A stretch of 64,000 bases of DNA from Pelodera strongyloides (taxonomy: Eukaryota; Nematoda; Chromadorea; Rhabditida; Rhabditidae). Positions 22,322 to 34,800 of this stretch are shown here, piece after piece. The position numbers and the translations under genes were made by a program. Below the pieces are notes generated by a model. It was not told the DNA's origin, did no database searches, and saw only the letters and a list, made by a program, of their open reading frames with translations. Positions within the stretch are counted from its first letter, which is position 1, and each line of letters starts with the position of its first letter. The stretch is from the NCBI GenBank assembly GCA_036852015.1, contig JAANDG010000459.1, positions 1-64,000 on the forward strand. The letters run 5' to 3'.

Positions 22322-22772
22322 TTAAAGGGTCAGGCCCACCGTTTTGAACCCATATTTATTATTTGTTCATAATTTTTGTAAAGGGTGTTTATTATAAAAT
22401 ATACACACTGAGTTTGAGCTGGCTTTACCATCACGAAGCTTTTCACGTTCGCTTTCCTTACAGAGTATACAGTATGGGAAAGCAATTGCACCCTTATTTC
22501 CTTGTTGTGCGTGTCCCGAGGGTAGCCGACTGTATAGCCAGGCTCATAGGGACAGAAAAAAGAGCGATTTGCCCCCGGGACACGCACAATAAGGAAATAA
22601 GGGTGCAATTGCTTTTCCATACTGTATACTCTGTAAGGAAAACTTACGTGAAAAGCTTTGCAATGGTGAAGCCAGTTAAAACACAGTGTGTATATTTTAT
22701 AACAAACACCCTTTACAAAAATTATGAACAAATAATAAATATAGGTTTATATCGGTGGGCCTGACCCTTTAA
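22322..22772. mobile_element. TTAA-ended foldback element, 451 bp
   Basis: The ends are TTAAAGGGTCAGGCCCACCG and its complement. Arms of roughly 195 bp pair at high identity around a central spacer of about 60 bp. TTAA at both edges is consistent with a TTAA target site. Because of the symmetry, both strands carry a 133-codon open frame with near-identical translations; I regard these as incidental, since they have no start context, splice sites or known domain. Elements with the same outer eight bases but different arms occur at 45203, 45657 and 54723. Confidence 0.85.
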
Positions 22773-22961
22773 GGCGCACACACTGCACCATGTTGTTTAG
22801 TCCGCCAGCGCAAACAACCCTTTTTCGTCCGCTACCCTTACAGAACCAAAAACTAGAATAAAAACGGAGAATTTCAATGATCCCATTTAATACAGCCCAA
22901 CGTAAAACTACACCTTTAAAATACACATATATAGGTAAAACTTTATCATACACAACGGAAG

Positions 22962-25900
22962 TCAAAAATGTTTTAGTTTCTTCTTTTGGTATTCCTCAAA
23001 AATCTCGATCGCTTCATCATCCAGAGGATTAATTATTTCGGCATTGTCGACTATATGATTCCAGTTGATCCATTGAAATTGCATAGCCTCATTCTTCGTC
23101 AAAGCCTCTTTCTTTGATTGTTCGTCGGGAAAGCTAAATTCAACTCGTTTCTGATCATATCCAGGATGACAACATAGCCAATTGTAAGTTAACTGAAGAT
23201 CTCTGCTGCGATACAGTGCTCTAACTAATTCTAAGGGACCAATTCCACACCGTCAGGACGTAATCAGCTGATTAGGGCGCGTTGTGTAATGTTAGGGTTG
23301 GGCCACTTTACCGCTTATCATACTTATTGAACACCAAAACACCCCCCCCCCCCCCCCCCCCCCCCACAGTATTAAACGCCTCTAAACGCCTTCAATGCGA
23401 CGCTTCGCGCAATCGTCGCGCAGAAAACAAGGCACGCAAGACCAGTTAGCACATTTGAGGCACACTTACCGTGCCCCCACATACAAACCACCCGTGCACA
23501 CTACAGCAGGTCCGAAGCCCCGCTGTAGTGGACTCTCCATTTGTTCCATCAGTTAGCAACTGAGCCTCAGTTTTATGGACTGGTTGACAAAAGACATACC
23601 AGAAGCCTACAGCGACAGTATGATCCACTCCAATAAAAGATTCTTCGAAAACCCAGTTTGGTTGACGAACTCCATCTTCGTGAAACTCTGTTGATGTGAT
23701 CATGCAGCCTGAAGGAACTTCGTTGTTCGTATTAAACTTATCATGTGAAAACTAGAATCTTTCGCACCACATTCGAAGTAGCGTAGGGCGTAGGCGAGGA
23801 AACAGTAGCGCACACTCACACTGCTCTGCATGGACAAGCTCACGGCATCTCAGAAACACATTCTATTTAATGCGCAATTTGTGAAATCATTTGCACCGAA
23901 TGCGTACAGTATCCAAACCACACCTGGCGCATGCTTCTCTTCATTGTTGCACAAAAATTCCAATTTCTTCAAGTCATTGACAAGTCCGGTGCCAGTCGCT
24001 TTCAAAACAGCTTCTTTCAAACACCATATTCGATAAAACGCAGTCCATCTGAAGCAAAATGGATTCAGAAAATTACGAGATAATTATATTTAGAAGTAAA
24101 TAGAAATGTGTAGTATGCCCCTTTTAAGCAAGAAAAGTCCACAATACAAGCCAAAAGTGTCGAAAAAAAATAAGAACGCACTTTTCTCTCTCAGTTCTCT
24201 GTGCACTCATCATGTTATGTTCACGTTGTGTGAACAGGCGAGACATCTTTTCTCGGTGCGAATCGGCGGTTTCATCTGAAACATCTTTTGATATAAAAAA
24301 AAGAAAGATTTGTTTGTCACAATGTCCGCAATGAAGCCCTTTCATCAGGTTTCGATAATATCTGCGAAACGAGTCAAAGGTTTGAAGTTTGAAACCATGT
24401 AATGGACACCCTTCAATGGAGGAGCACGCTCTTGTAGCGTAAAAGACTTATTAAACATCTCCACTATCATATAATGAAACGTATGGTGAACATCTCCACT
24501 CTCATATATTGAAACGTATGTTGAACATCTCCACTCTCATATATTGAAACGTATGTTGAACATCGTATGTTGAACCACTCTCATATATTGAAACGTATGA
24601 ACGTATGTTGAACATCTCCACTATCATATATGAAAACTATGTGAACATCCTCCATTAAATGAAACGTATGGTGAACATTCCACTCTCATATATTGAAACG
24701 TATGTTGAACATCTCCACTCTCATATATTGAAACGTATGTTGAACATCTCCACTATCATATAATGAAACGTATGGTGAACATCTCCACTCTCATATATTG
24801 AAACGTATGTTGAACATCTCCACTCTCATATATTGAAACGTATGTTGAACATCTCCACTCTCATATATTGAAACGTATGTTGAACATCTCCACTATCATA
24901 TAATGAAACGTATGGTGAACATCTCCACTCTCATATATTGAAACGTATGTTGAAACATCTCCACTCTCATATATATGAAACGTATTGAAAACGTATGGTG
25001 AACATCTCCACTCTCATATATTGAAACGTATGTTGAACATCTCCACTCTCATATATTGAAACGTATGTTGAACATCTCCACTCTCATATATTGAAACGTA
25101 TGTTGAACATCTCCACTCTCATATATTGAAACGTATGTTGAACATCTCCACCTCCACATATTGAAAAACATCTCCATATTATGAAACGTATGTTGAACAT
25201 CTATATTGAACGTATGTTGAACATCTCCACTCATATATTGAAACGTATGGTGAACATTCCACTCTCATATATTGAAACGTATGTTGAACATCTCCACTCT
25301 CAATATTGAAACTATGTTGAACATCTCCACTCCATATATTGAAACGTATGTTGAACATCTCCACTCTCATATATTGAAACGTATGTTGAACATCTACATC
25401 ACATATATATATTGAAACGTATGTTGAACATCTCCACTCTCATATATTGAAACGTATGTTGAACATCTCCACTCTCATATATTGAAACGTATGTTGAACA
25501 TCTCCACTCTCATATATTGAAACGTATGTTGAACATCTCCACTCTCATATATTGAAACGTATGTTGAACATCTCCACTCTCATATATTGAAACGTATGTT
25601 GAACATCTCCACTCTCATATATTGAAACGTATGTTGAACATCTCCACTCTCATATATTGAAACGTATGTTGAACATCTCCACTCTCATATATTGAAACGT
25701 ATGTTGAACATCTCCACTCTCATATATTGAAACGTATGTTGAACATCTACACTCCCATATCTTGAAACGTAAACCTTGGAAGGTACGTTGCGGGAGTTTC
25801 ATATAAGTATGAAATCTTATTTCGATAATAGAAAGCCGCTTCAGGCGGCGTTAGCCGACGTGTAATTAATAGTTGCAGAACTTGGACAAGCAATTGTTGC

Positions 25901-27718
25901 ATAATGGGTACAGTGCCCTCATCAGCGACCGAAAGAAGCCGAGTGACCAAAATGAGCTACATCAATTAGACAACTTATTTCTTGACCCGATATTTGCGTT
26001 TGACCATTTGGCGAGAGCTCGGCGAATTATTTCACCGCAATCATCTAGAAACACACCACTCGCAATGCGTAACGTGGACAGAACACTAGGTTAACTTGGA
26101 GATTTTTACTGGGTGGATATATCATATCGGCTCTCAAACAATTTCATAAATGTGACAGAAAAACGCCAAACGAACCATTCCGCTGGTCGATTCTCATTAC
26201 ATCAACTCCAATGGGCAAATTTGGATGTGACGCGAGCACGACCAAATCACCCTAAATTGTGGGGTAAAAAAGAAGCTCCCAGTAAAAAATATACGTAATC
26301 TAAATAATAGTTATCGTATATTTAATATAATAAGATTACGCGGGAAATTGAGAAAGCAACTAATGATAAGTTGCATAAAATTGAGACTGTACAAAAGAAA
26401 TACCGTATCGAAATGTTACGGTAGAATGAATAAAATAAGTGAGCGGATATAGTAGAATTTCGATTACAGGGGCACTATTTCATTTGTCTTTGCCTAAATT
26501 AAACTCATAGAAAAGCACAAAAATACCTGATGAGATATATTAAATTGGTGAGAAGTTTGTGGGACTGCTAGCCAAGGTTTACCACGCGCACTTCGTCTGA
26601 CTTGCACCTAAATTGTACTTTTACTCTCGAGTTAGCCTCGCACACACCGCGTGCCGCGCCACACACACACGCAACCACCCTAGCGCGCCATGTCATTCAC
26701 GAACACACTTAGACTGCCGCGACTTCCACGCAGACTATTAGCGTGCCGCGATATTAACGTGCACTCTTACAACTAGTGGGTGCGACTACATTTCATATAT
26801 AGGAATAGCCTTACTCCACCATTATTTCAAACCCGTTGTTATCTATAATTTATGTACTGCAAAAATCTGTTTATTTAAACGATATTCAAAGTCACACCTC
26901 AGCCCAACGACAGTCGGTAACTGTGACTGCAAATTGTCGGTACAACAAACGGCTCACAAGACAAGCGAGAGAGTCGTCCCTAAATAGGCACACGTATGAA
27001 TCGTTAGACCGATGTGAAGATCAAGGTGCATATTTCTAGTCTTACAGTCTTACTCGCTAAACATTCGTGGTCGTTTCCACTGATGCTTAATCCTATCATT
27101 TTCAGATAAAAAAAAACCATGCAGAGACTGCAAAGTCAAGCATTAATGATACTTATGGGGTTTCCAAGTATGCCAAAAACCGTGTGTTTTCCTTCCAAGT
27201 ATCAATTGCAAAATAGTGTGCCAATCTACCGTAATTTTGCGCAATTTTGACACATCCGCATTATAGAAAATCCGCCATTAAAGCTAAGCATTTGTTGAAC
27301 AAATGGTCCCGTGGCGATCGGTCGTAAAAATTGCCTGGAGGTATGGTCGTGTAGTGCCAAGATACGGTAAATTTTTCGATACTTGCAAGGAAAATCGGCT
27401 ATACTTGGAAACCCCATTAGTGAAACAAGCAGTGGACCACCTGTATGCAAATTTGCGATGATAGTTGCACTCCTCATCAGTAACATATTGAACAGCTTTT
27501 CGATAGAACAATTCGAAGTTTTCGCACGCTTCTAGCTAAAGTGAAGCATCAGTAAACGCGAATGTGGAGCGAAACGGTATGCCGGTGCGGAGAATTGCGC
27601 GCCAAAGTAAACAATTACGGTAGGCGCACATGTCCTGCGCCTTCAGGAAGTGCAATATCTTCGCAGCACACTTTGTGGAGCGATAGGTGTGCAGCTGAAT
27701 CGTAGAGTTCAGTCTCAT
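22962..27718 (-). CDS. 4'-phosphopantetheinyl transferase (AASDHPPT-type)
   Basis: Minus-strand exons supported by phase: 26607-26527 (RGKPWLA...FNISHQ), 26251-26176 (GDLVVLA...GVDVMRI), 24275-24182 (MSRLFTQREHN), 24048-23924 (FYRIWCLKEAVLKATGTGL), 23708-23600 (WVFEESF...HTVAVGF), 23205-22962 (C-terminal part, stop 22962). These carry the family hallmarks GKP, FN.SH, GVD (Mg-binding Asp) and W..KEA. The enzyme moves phosphopantetheine from CoA to carrier domains of acyl carrier proteins, fatty acid synthase and aminoadipate-type proteins. The likely first coding exon lies in 27718-27536 (TIQ...KILHFLKAQDMCAYRNCLLW), but its donor and join to the GKP exon are unresolved. In the 23708 exon a GTATGT donor is preferred; reading on to the GTAAGT at 23469 would add an unlikely insert. 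A 35-bp satellite fills one intron. Confidence 0.82.
23342..23365. repeat. Poly-C run
   Basis: A run of 24 consecutive C inside the intron between the last two exons of the phosphopantetheinyl transferase gene. Runs of this length are prone to sequencing error. Confidence 0.9.
24451..25770. repeat. 35-bp satellite array, about 37 copies
   Basis: Tandem copies of a 35-bp unit (GAACATCTCCACTCTCATAT + ATTGAAACGTATGTT). The left part has truncated and mutated units (24570-25400). The right part (about 25430-25740) is a run of identical units, pointing to recent expansion at that edge. The array lies inside the intron between the exons at 26176 and 24275 of the phosphopantetheinyl transferase gene. 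Minus-strand open frames across it are repeats, not genes. Confidence 0.95.
27155..27420. repeat. Inverted pair of a dispersed repeat (ACTTGGAAACCCCAT)
   Basis: ATGGGGTTTCCAAGTATG near 27158 and CTATACTTGGAAACCCCATT near 27400 face each other. A third copy lies near 10265. Probably a small dispersed element inside the 5' region of the transferase gene. Confidence 0.5.
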
Positions 27719-28811
27719 AGTCAGTGTAAAAAAATGGCGTTATGACCGGTTATATATTCAGCTATTCAGCATATCAATACAAATCGTACTGCACGAGACC
27801 ATAATACACACGATCATTTCTGTATTTAGTATTGCTCTTCACTAATAGCCAATGTAAACTTTCCACACCTGTGACAAACTAACGGCCCATCGTAGTTGTT
27901 TGGCAGCCAACATTTTAAATCTTCCCTGTAATTAGGGTGGTGAGATAAGCTGCTAAGGAAAACATTAAGACATCGTTATTATCGCATGTGAGAAAGGAAG
28001 TCAATATCACAAACAGATGCAACAAAATGCCAAAAAAAAAAAATCCGCGCATCCCTCGGCAACAGTCACGAAATTCAAAATTGGAACCAATTTACTGTTG
28101 TCAGAAACCGATCTATCGACATTATACTTGTTCGCAGAACATTTGCGCCTCAATTTTTCGTAAAAGTATTTATTCCAATAACAACACCCTCATCACACAA
28201 TCTTTCATAAACTACATAAACAAAATATTACAGTTGCACAGCCTAACGATCATGTTAGATTAAGGACAACATATGAAGCAGGGAAACAACTATTCAAAAT
28301 AAAGATATATTGAGTAAACTTTATTATAATACGTGAGCCCAAAACATTCTACTGCGTAAGCATCACAGAACTTGGCATAGCAAACTTAACATTCTAATTT
28401 GATCAGTACGCACAATTAAACAATCAACTTACTTAACTATGGCTTAGGTACGATAAAAATTTAAAGGCGCTAATATCTCAACAACAAAAAACATGAATAA
28501 TGCATAACCCGATGCGAAAAATGTTACAATCCTCTTACAACTTACTACCAGACCACGCTCACAAAAACAGTCTCATAATAAAACCGGGAAAGGTATTAAA
28601 ATCCACCTTATCAACTTAAATTTTCTCAAAAAAGCTGCTCATAACTTGAATGAGATCTAAGACATTATATATTGACTGAACTTCTGCAGCAGTTTTGAAA
28701 GCCGAAATTTATAGCGTAGTTTGTACGAACTCGGGAAACTCTTTTAGCACAGCCTTAACTTAACAATCAACAAGAGCGAGAAGATGATAAAAATATACAA
28801 AATATGACCAT
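27719..28811. other. Intergenic between RBM25-like and transferase genes
   Basis: About 1.1 kb of AT-rich sequence with no exon I can support. Both flanking genes are on the minus strand. It holds the 3' end of the RBM25-like gene and the promoter of the transferase. The spacing is long for a nematode operon. Confidence 0.45.
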
Positions 28812-31800
28812 TTATTTCTTCTTGTCCGAAGTAAGGAGACCCATCTTATTCGATTCACTCTCAAATATCAAAAGCCTCCACATTTTAACCACAAAAACTT
28901 CTGCTTCATCGTCCAAAATCTGCAAAACACGAAAATCATAAAGGAGTCAATGAAAACCAAAAATAAAGAGCAAACCCTCTATTTACACTATACAGTACTT
29001 CTCAGAAAGTAATACACTAAACAGCTCATGTCAAGACTTTTATCCAATATTCAAAATTTAAGTTGGAAAAATTTACAAAAGATTATTCTCCATTGGCACA
29101 CTAATACCCATAATTCAGTTAATAATGCAAATCCAATCTGTCTAGCCCTAACTTTATTGAAAAAAACCTACTCAACATTGAAAAATAGGTGCAGCATTCT
29201 AAACCGGCACGTAAATTGTAGGCATAACTTAAGGAAGGTCAAAGAGTGTAAAGTTAAGTGAACGTAAAAGATAAAACCCCACCATGGCAATATCCTTCAG
29301 TAACTTGTCCGGCTGAGTCTTTGCCGCAACCTTTTCGCAAACAAAATCCACAAGCGACTTTTCTTCCTAAATTGCATTCGGTAGAAAAAAACGTGTCTAT
29401 ACAATAGGAAATACAATTTCCGGGTATTTACAGACCAATTCCAACGTAAACAAATCAATCAAAAGAAAGCACAGCTGCAGAGCTAGTAGCTAGTAGCGCC
29501 AAAACACTTCACACAGAAAATAAAAAATGGGAAGGCTGGGCTTCGCCTTCTTGACTTCTAAAGGTTATGGTATTCATAATTCATAATTCGGAAACCCGTA
29601 CCTCGCCAATATATTCGTTTATCTTCTTGGATACCCACGGTCTGATTCGACTGCTTATCAAATCCTGATCAACGAATTGCCAGTCAATTTTCCACGAGAA
29701 CAGATCATCTGAATTTGAAACATTAATAAATGGTCGAAATAATGGGACACGGACACGAAGGAACTAAACGGGAAGAAAAACACCGAACACCTGCATCAGT
29801 GTTGAGTGTATGACACGTGACACGGTAAAATAAAGTATAACTTCAGCTAAACGCTAATACGCTCCTTCAGCTATAGTCTTCTGCCTTCTGCCTCACAAAC
29901 AAAAGATAAACACGTATGTATTGTCAAACAATATGCAGTTTAAATATAACAATAAAATAAGCACCAACCTTTGGAAGTGGGAATCTTTGCGATAAGATCT
30001 TTGACCATCTTCTTTCGCTCGTCCTGGGTCATCGTCTAAAAGCCCAGCATTATTAATACCAAACATAACAAAGAAGTTAAAGTAGGGCGTGAACAAACAA
30101 CATGAGGCCAATATTTATACAAACAATTAATCTTTCAATGTAAGCGGGCTGTCCCATACCATGGATGAATAAGTATGTGATGTACCCAACATTGGGGCTT
30201 CAGTTCCAGAATAAGGAACAAATCAAGTATAGCTAGGAGAACACATAGATAGTAACATACGCTCATGCGCTCCTCCTTGCTGATCTCAAATGGCTTCATT
30301 TTCTTCGATGTCGACGTCTCGTCGTCGTCCATTCCTGCAAGTGGCCGTATTAACATATACGTATAGCTAGGCTGTATTACAAATTCTAGAAAAAAAAAAC
30401 ACAGAACTAGACAAGACCTACATTTTTTTGTAGTATACACCTATTTGGTTTATTACATACGATGAACGATGATTGGAAAAGAATAACTTCTCACACGGGG
30501 ATACCCAATTTATCTCACTTTGTTTTCTGTTCTCTATTAGGTAGTTAGGTTATGTTAGTGTTGACACACTAACCGAGAACAGTCAAAGGACTAAAGGACA
30601 CACATTACTGATACAACAACAAAAAATAATTCTTACCGAAAACACCATTTAGTCGCTGTGACAAGTCTGGTCTCTGTTGTGCAGGCGACAGCAATTTGTG
30701 ATCTGTCGAAGAGGCAGATGCTGAGGGGATCACCAAACCACTAGGCGATGATGTGACATCTGAAAAACAAAGTCACATGTTCATTGGACCAACGAGTCGA
30801 AGACACAAGTTAACAAAGTTCTTGAGGTAGTGGCTAGTCATCATCATACTAAACCTTGAGAAATGATTCAATCACAGAAAGTCACCGAAAAACCGCAGCA
30901 CGCAGACCCACCGAACAGGAAACTTGGCTCCTCGGGTTAGGTGCCTGCTCTGTGTGATTTTACTAAATATCCCCTCCCGCTACTCTCCTCTCCCGCCGAA
31001 TAAAATAGTATAAAACACCCACCCTTCCACTTGCTACTATCAACGGTAATCGAGCTCGGCGTACCGTTCTCCGTCGTCTTTTCCTTCTCTCCTCCCTCTT
31101 CATCATCACTATCAGAGCTGAATAAGTAATAAAAGTACTTCTCGCAACAGGTCAAACATTTATAAAGACGACTAGACAATGAGAACCTGTAGGTCGTTTG
31201 AATAACAGAACAGTTTCTTTGAATCTATCCGCAAATAATAAAATAAAATGACATGCTAAAAATGATCGTTTCACCGTTAATTTTTGTCTATGGTACTTGG
31301 AACAGTTTCACAAAAACTAAAGCTTGATACGGGGCCACATTAAAAGCGGAACTCGGAAAAAAACTTATTTAGCTGGAAATAATGAAGATACATACCCACG
31401 AAACTAACTATGTTTTAATGGGGCTGGGGCAACACCAAAAAAACGAACGTATAAAGAAAATTACGGGGAAAAACCTACCCGCTCTCGCTGTCTTCACTAC
31501 TCTCCTCAGAACCACTCTGACCATCCTTTCCGAGCGGTTTATGTGGGTTCGGACTGCCCGAATCCTCTCGTAATTTCCGAAGAGCCTCTTCCTCCTGCAC
31601 ATAACAATTTATTCGAAGTAGAACAAATAATAATAAGCACTCTCAAATAAATATATTCAAATATTATTCACATTAACTACTAGTGCAAGTAATGCCTACC
31701 GTAAAATTCCTAAATACACAATTAGTGGGGCATCGCATGAAGCAAAAGGGAACTGATGAACTTAGCGACTTGTGCATAAATATGTACGCACACATCAACA

Positions 31801-34800
31801 AATCATTATGCAAATAAGTAAGCGTTTTCGTGAGACCTACCCGCTTTCTGTGTAGTCGTTTCGCCTCTTCCTCCACATTCTCCAGGTCCTTATTCTGAGC
31901 GAGCAACTCCTTTTTCACTTCTTCAATTTCTTGCTGTTCTCGCTGGCGATCCTTAGCGTCCTGCTCTTTCTCGCGCTCAAATTCACGCTTGCGTTGGAAG
32001 AGCGAACCACTCCTGGAACAGAGGGAGAAATTCAATTAGTGTCTTATTGTTAGTGTAACTATCTTTAAAAAAACTATTTCGTACTTATTACCTTTTTTAA
32101 AGAACATAAACAAACACAATCTTTAATGATAAATAATGAGAGAACTTACTTATAATACTTGAGATCATCCTTCTCGTCGTCATAGTCTTCCAAGAAATGT
32201 CTCAGTTTCTTTGCTTCCTTCTGCACATCACGACGACGTTGCTGTTCTTTTTGTTCCTCCTTTTCATAGGCACGGGCGATTCTAAAATTTACATAAATTA
32301 TGATCAATCAGTATAATCAATCATTACTAATCAGCAGGGTATAAATTCCGCGCACAAATGGAGGTGTTTCTTTAGCTTAGCGATAGACCCTTTTAACAAA
32401 ACACCATGTTTCAGTCAAATATATTAATTTCGAACTGCTTTCGGAGGTGGTCAAAACCAATCCGGAGTGCGTGTTTCAACGCACCAACCTGTACCCCTGC
32501 TAATCAGACAGCCCTCAGTGATGTACTCTATAAACCTGAAGCGGGTGTATTCCGATAGATTATAGTAGAGTACGTGTTCGTACAAAGCGACTGAGAAAAC
32601 ACCAAGGAGTTTGAAAAAAGGGAGCGAGAAAAAATATGCAGAAAATATAATACCTGCGTTCCCGCGATTCCCACTTCTTTAGTCTGGCCACATAATTCTG
32701 CTCCTTTTCCTTCAGCTTCTTTTTCAGTGCCTTCCTCTCACGGGCATCATCCGAATCCTCGGAGTCATGAACGCTAAATAAGTTAGATTAACAATAGGCA
32801 TTGAAAAATCATAAAACACGTTAACCATTGCTAAGGAATTAAAGTGACAAATTACACGATATAACTTGTCGCCAGAACCCACACACTTAGATTTTAACTT
32901 ACTTAAGTTCACAGAAAACTGAACAAATTACAAAAAAATGTACCAACCGGCTAGCAGAGCGGCTGCGTTTGCGATCGCGGTCTCTTCGTTCGCTGCTGCG
33001 CGATCGCGATGAGCGGGATTTGCTGCGCGAGCGCGAACGCGACGAATCCGACTCGGACGAAGTAGATGAATGACGACGTCTCTTCCTAAAACCAAAACGA
33101 ATTATGAGCCCCCACTCTCCACTCTAGATCTAGAACAAACGTTTTCTCAGGAATCGCGGATAAACATATTACAAGAACACACAACGGACTTCTCTACACA
33201 CACGATGTGGTAGTTTGTTTAGATCGTAGCACAATACAAAATGAACGTATAATGACAAAATAAGTTGAACGATCAACATAACATACTTATGCTTGGGAGA
33301 CCTGGAGCGAGTGCGACGTCGCCTTCCAGTGCTGCGGCTTCGCGACCGACTTCTGCGGCGGGCCGATCGAGAATCCTGTAAAATGTTCGATAAAGTTACA
33401 TCGCTGGTAAAATGTCGGCGCTAGCCATAAACAACCAGATATTAATAGAATCTTGGCACCAGATTAAAGTAATACTAAGCCAGCCCGGATACACTATGTA
33501 CCTCTTGGCAAACTATTTGGGAGTTTGCGTGGTCTTAGGGCGAAACTGCGATCAAAACTTGAACCGCGAATAGTCTTGTGAGAATCAATACAATAACACA
33601 AAAAGTAATCAGCAAACAAAGGAAACATCATCAAACAACACTACCAAATATGTGACGATATCACTGGTACGACAAGCGCGGTCACGGCGACAAACTGGGA
33701 GAAAAACAAGCGTTTTGAAAAAACAAAAGCCAAACTTCACCATAACCACACTCTAATACCAGTGAAATCGATCAGTCACAACAGGCAACATCTATAGTAC
33801 GTATCAAGGGAGAAACACTATATAGTACCTATCACATAACCACTCGTCATTGAAAATTTTGACTCTTGACTTAAAAATAAACAACGAGTGACTACGCCAA
33901 TTTGTTAAGTTTTATTTTATCAACTGTTCTCTACTTACGGAACCGCACAATCGTAACTGTTGATGTGGGTAATCTGAAACATTGGCATACGATAAGATTA
34001 GAGGAACGGAAACGGCACGAAAAGTGCTACAGGGAAGTTCGAAGCAAGTTAGAAGTTCGTCCGTGCAATGTGCAAAACACGTGGAGGCAGAGGCAGCAGT
34101 TAATCGGAAAACTAAAGACGAGCGTTTGACTTGTTTGACATAGGAATAACAACATCGAACAGCGGGAAATTTGTTATAACACCGTAGATCGAGATAGGAG
34201 AGCTAAGCAAGTTAAGCAAAGTCCCCAACTATAACGAGGAGGGGGATCAGAAGAAAAGCAAAGCACATCAATTATAGTTACGTAAGTTTATTTAGTCACT
34301 ATGGTACAGAAAACGTACCTGGTGAAAACCGTACCGTTCGTGTCTCAATTATAAGAAACACGCTATATTACAATGTCGACAGTAAATTATGAAAAGCACA
34401 CAAAAGCAAAAACCAAGAATTATGCTCGCAGAGAGAAAGATAGCAGCTAACAAGTCGTAGGGGCAAAAACTAAGTTGCGAAAGGAAATATCACATACGCA
34501 CACAAAATATTTAAGGAAGCACAGACCAGGGCTCCAGGCTACACATGCATTTGGTTGATGAATACAGTACAATATACATACCATTTCACATGTCTCAGTC
34601 GCCGATCGGATCCTTAAACCCCTTTAATGCCTGAATACTACAAAAATTACCATGTGATGCCACATCGGCACTCGGCACAGAATCACAAAGGATTAAGCAA
34701 AAACAACATAGAGTGTGTTAGTATGGACATTCACCACCCCCCACTCAACAAGCTTCTGCGGGAAAGTATTCTTGTATATTAGTAAGTACACAGTGACAAA

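Noticed and set aside
22330..22764. Two 133-codon frames as genes
   Set aside because: They are mirror translations of one palindromic element, so I treat them as by-products of the repeat.
23470..23599. Extension of the transferase exon to a GTAAGT donor at 23469
   Set aside because: The frame stays open, but it would insert about 43 unconserved residues after HTVAVGF. The GTATGT donor at 23599 fits the family length and phase better.
25049..25370. Minus-strand frames reading SGDVQHTFNI repeats
   Set aside because: They are translation of the 35-bp satellite. The frame breaks wherever a unit length changes.
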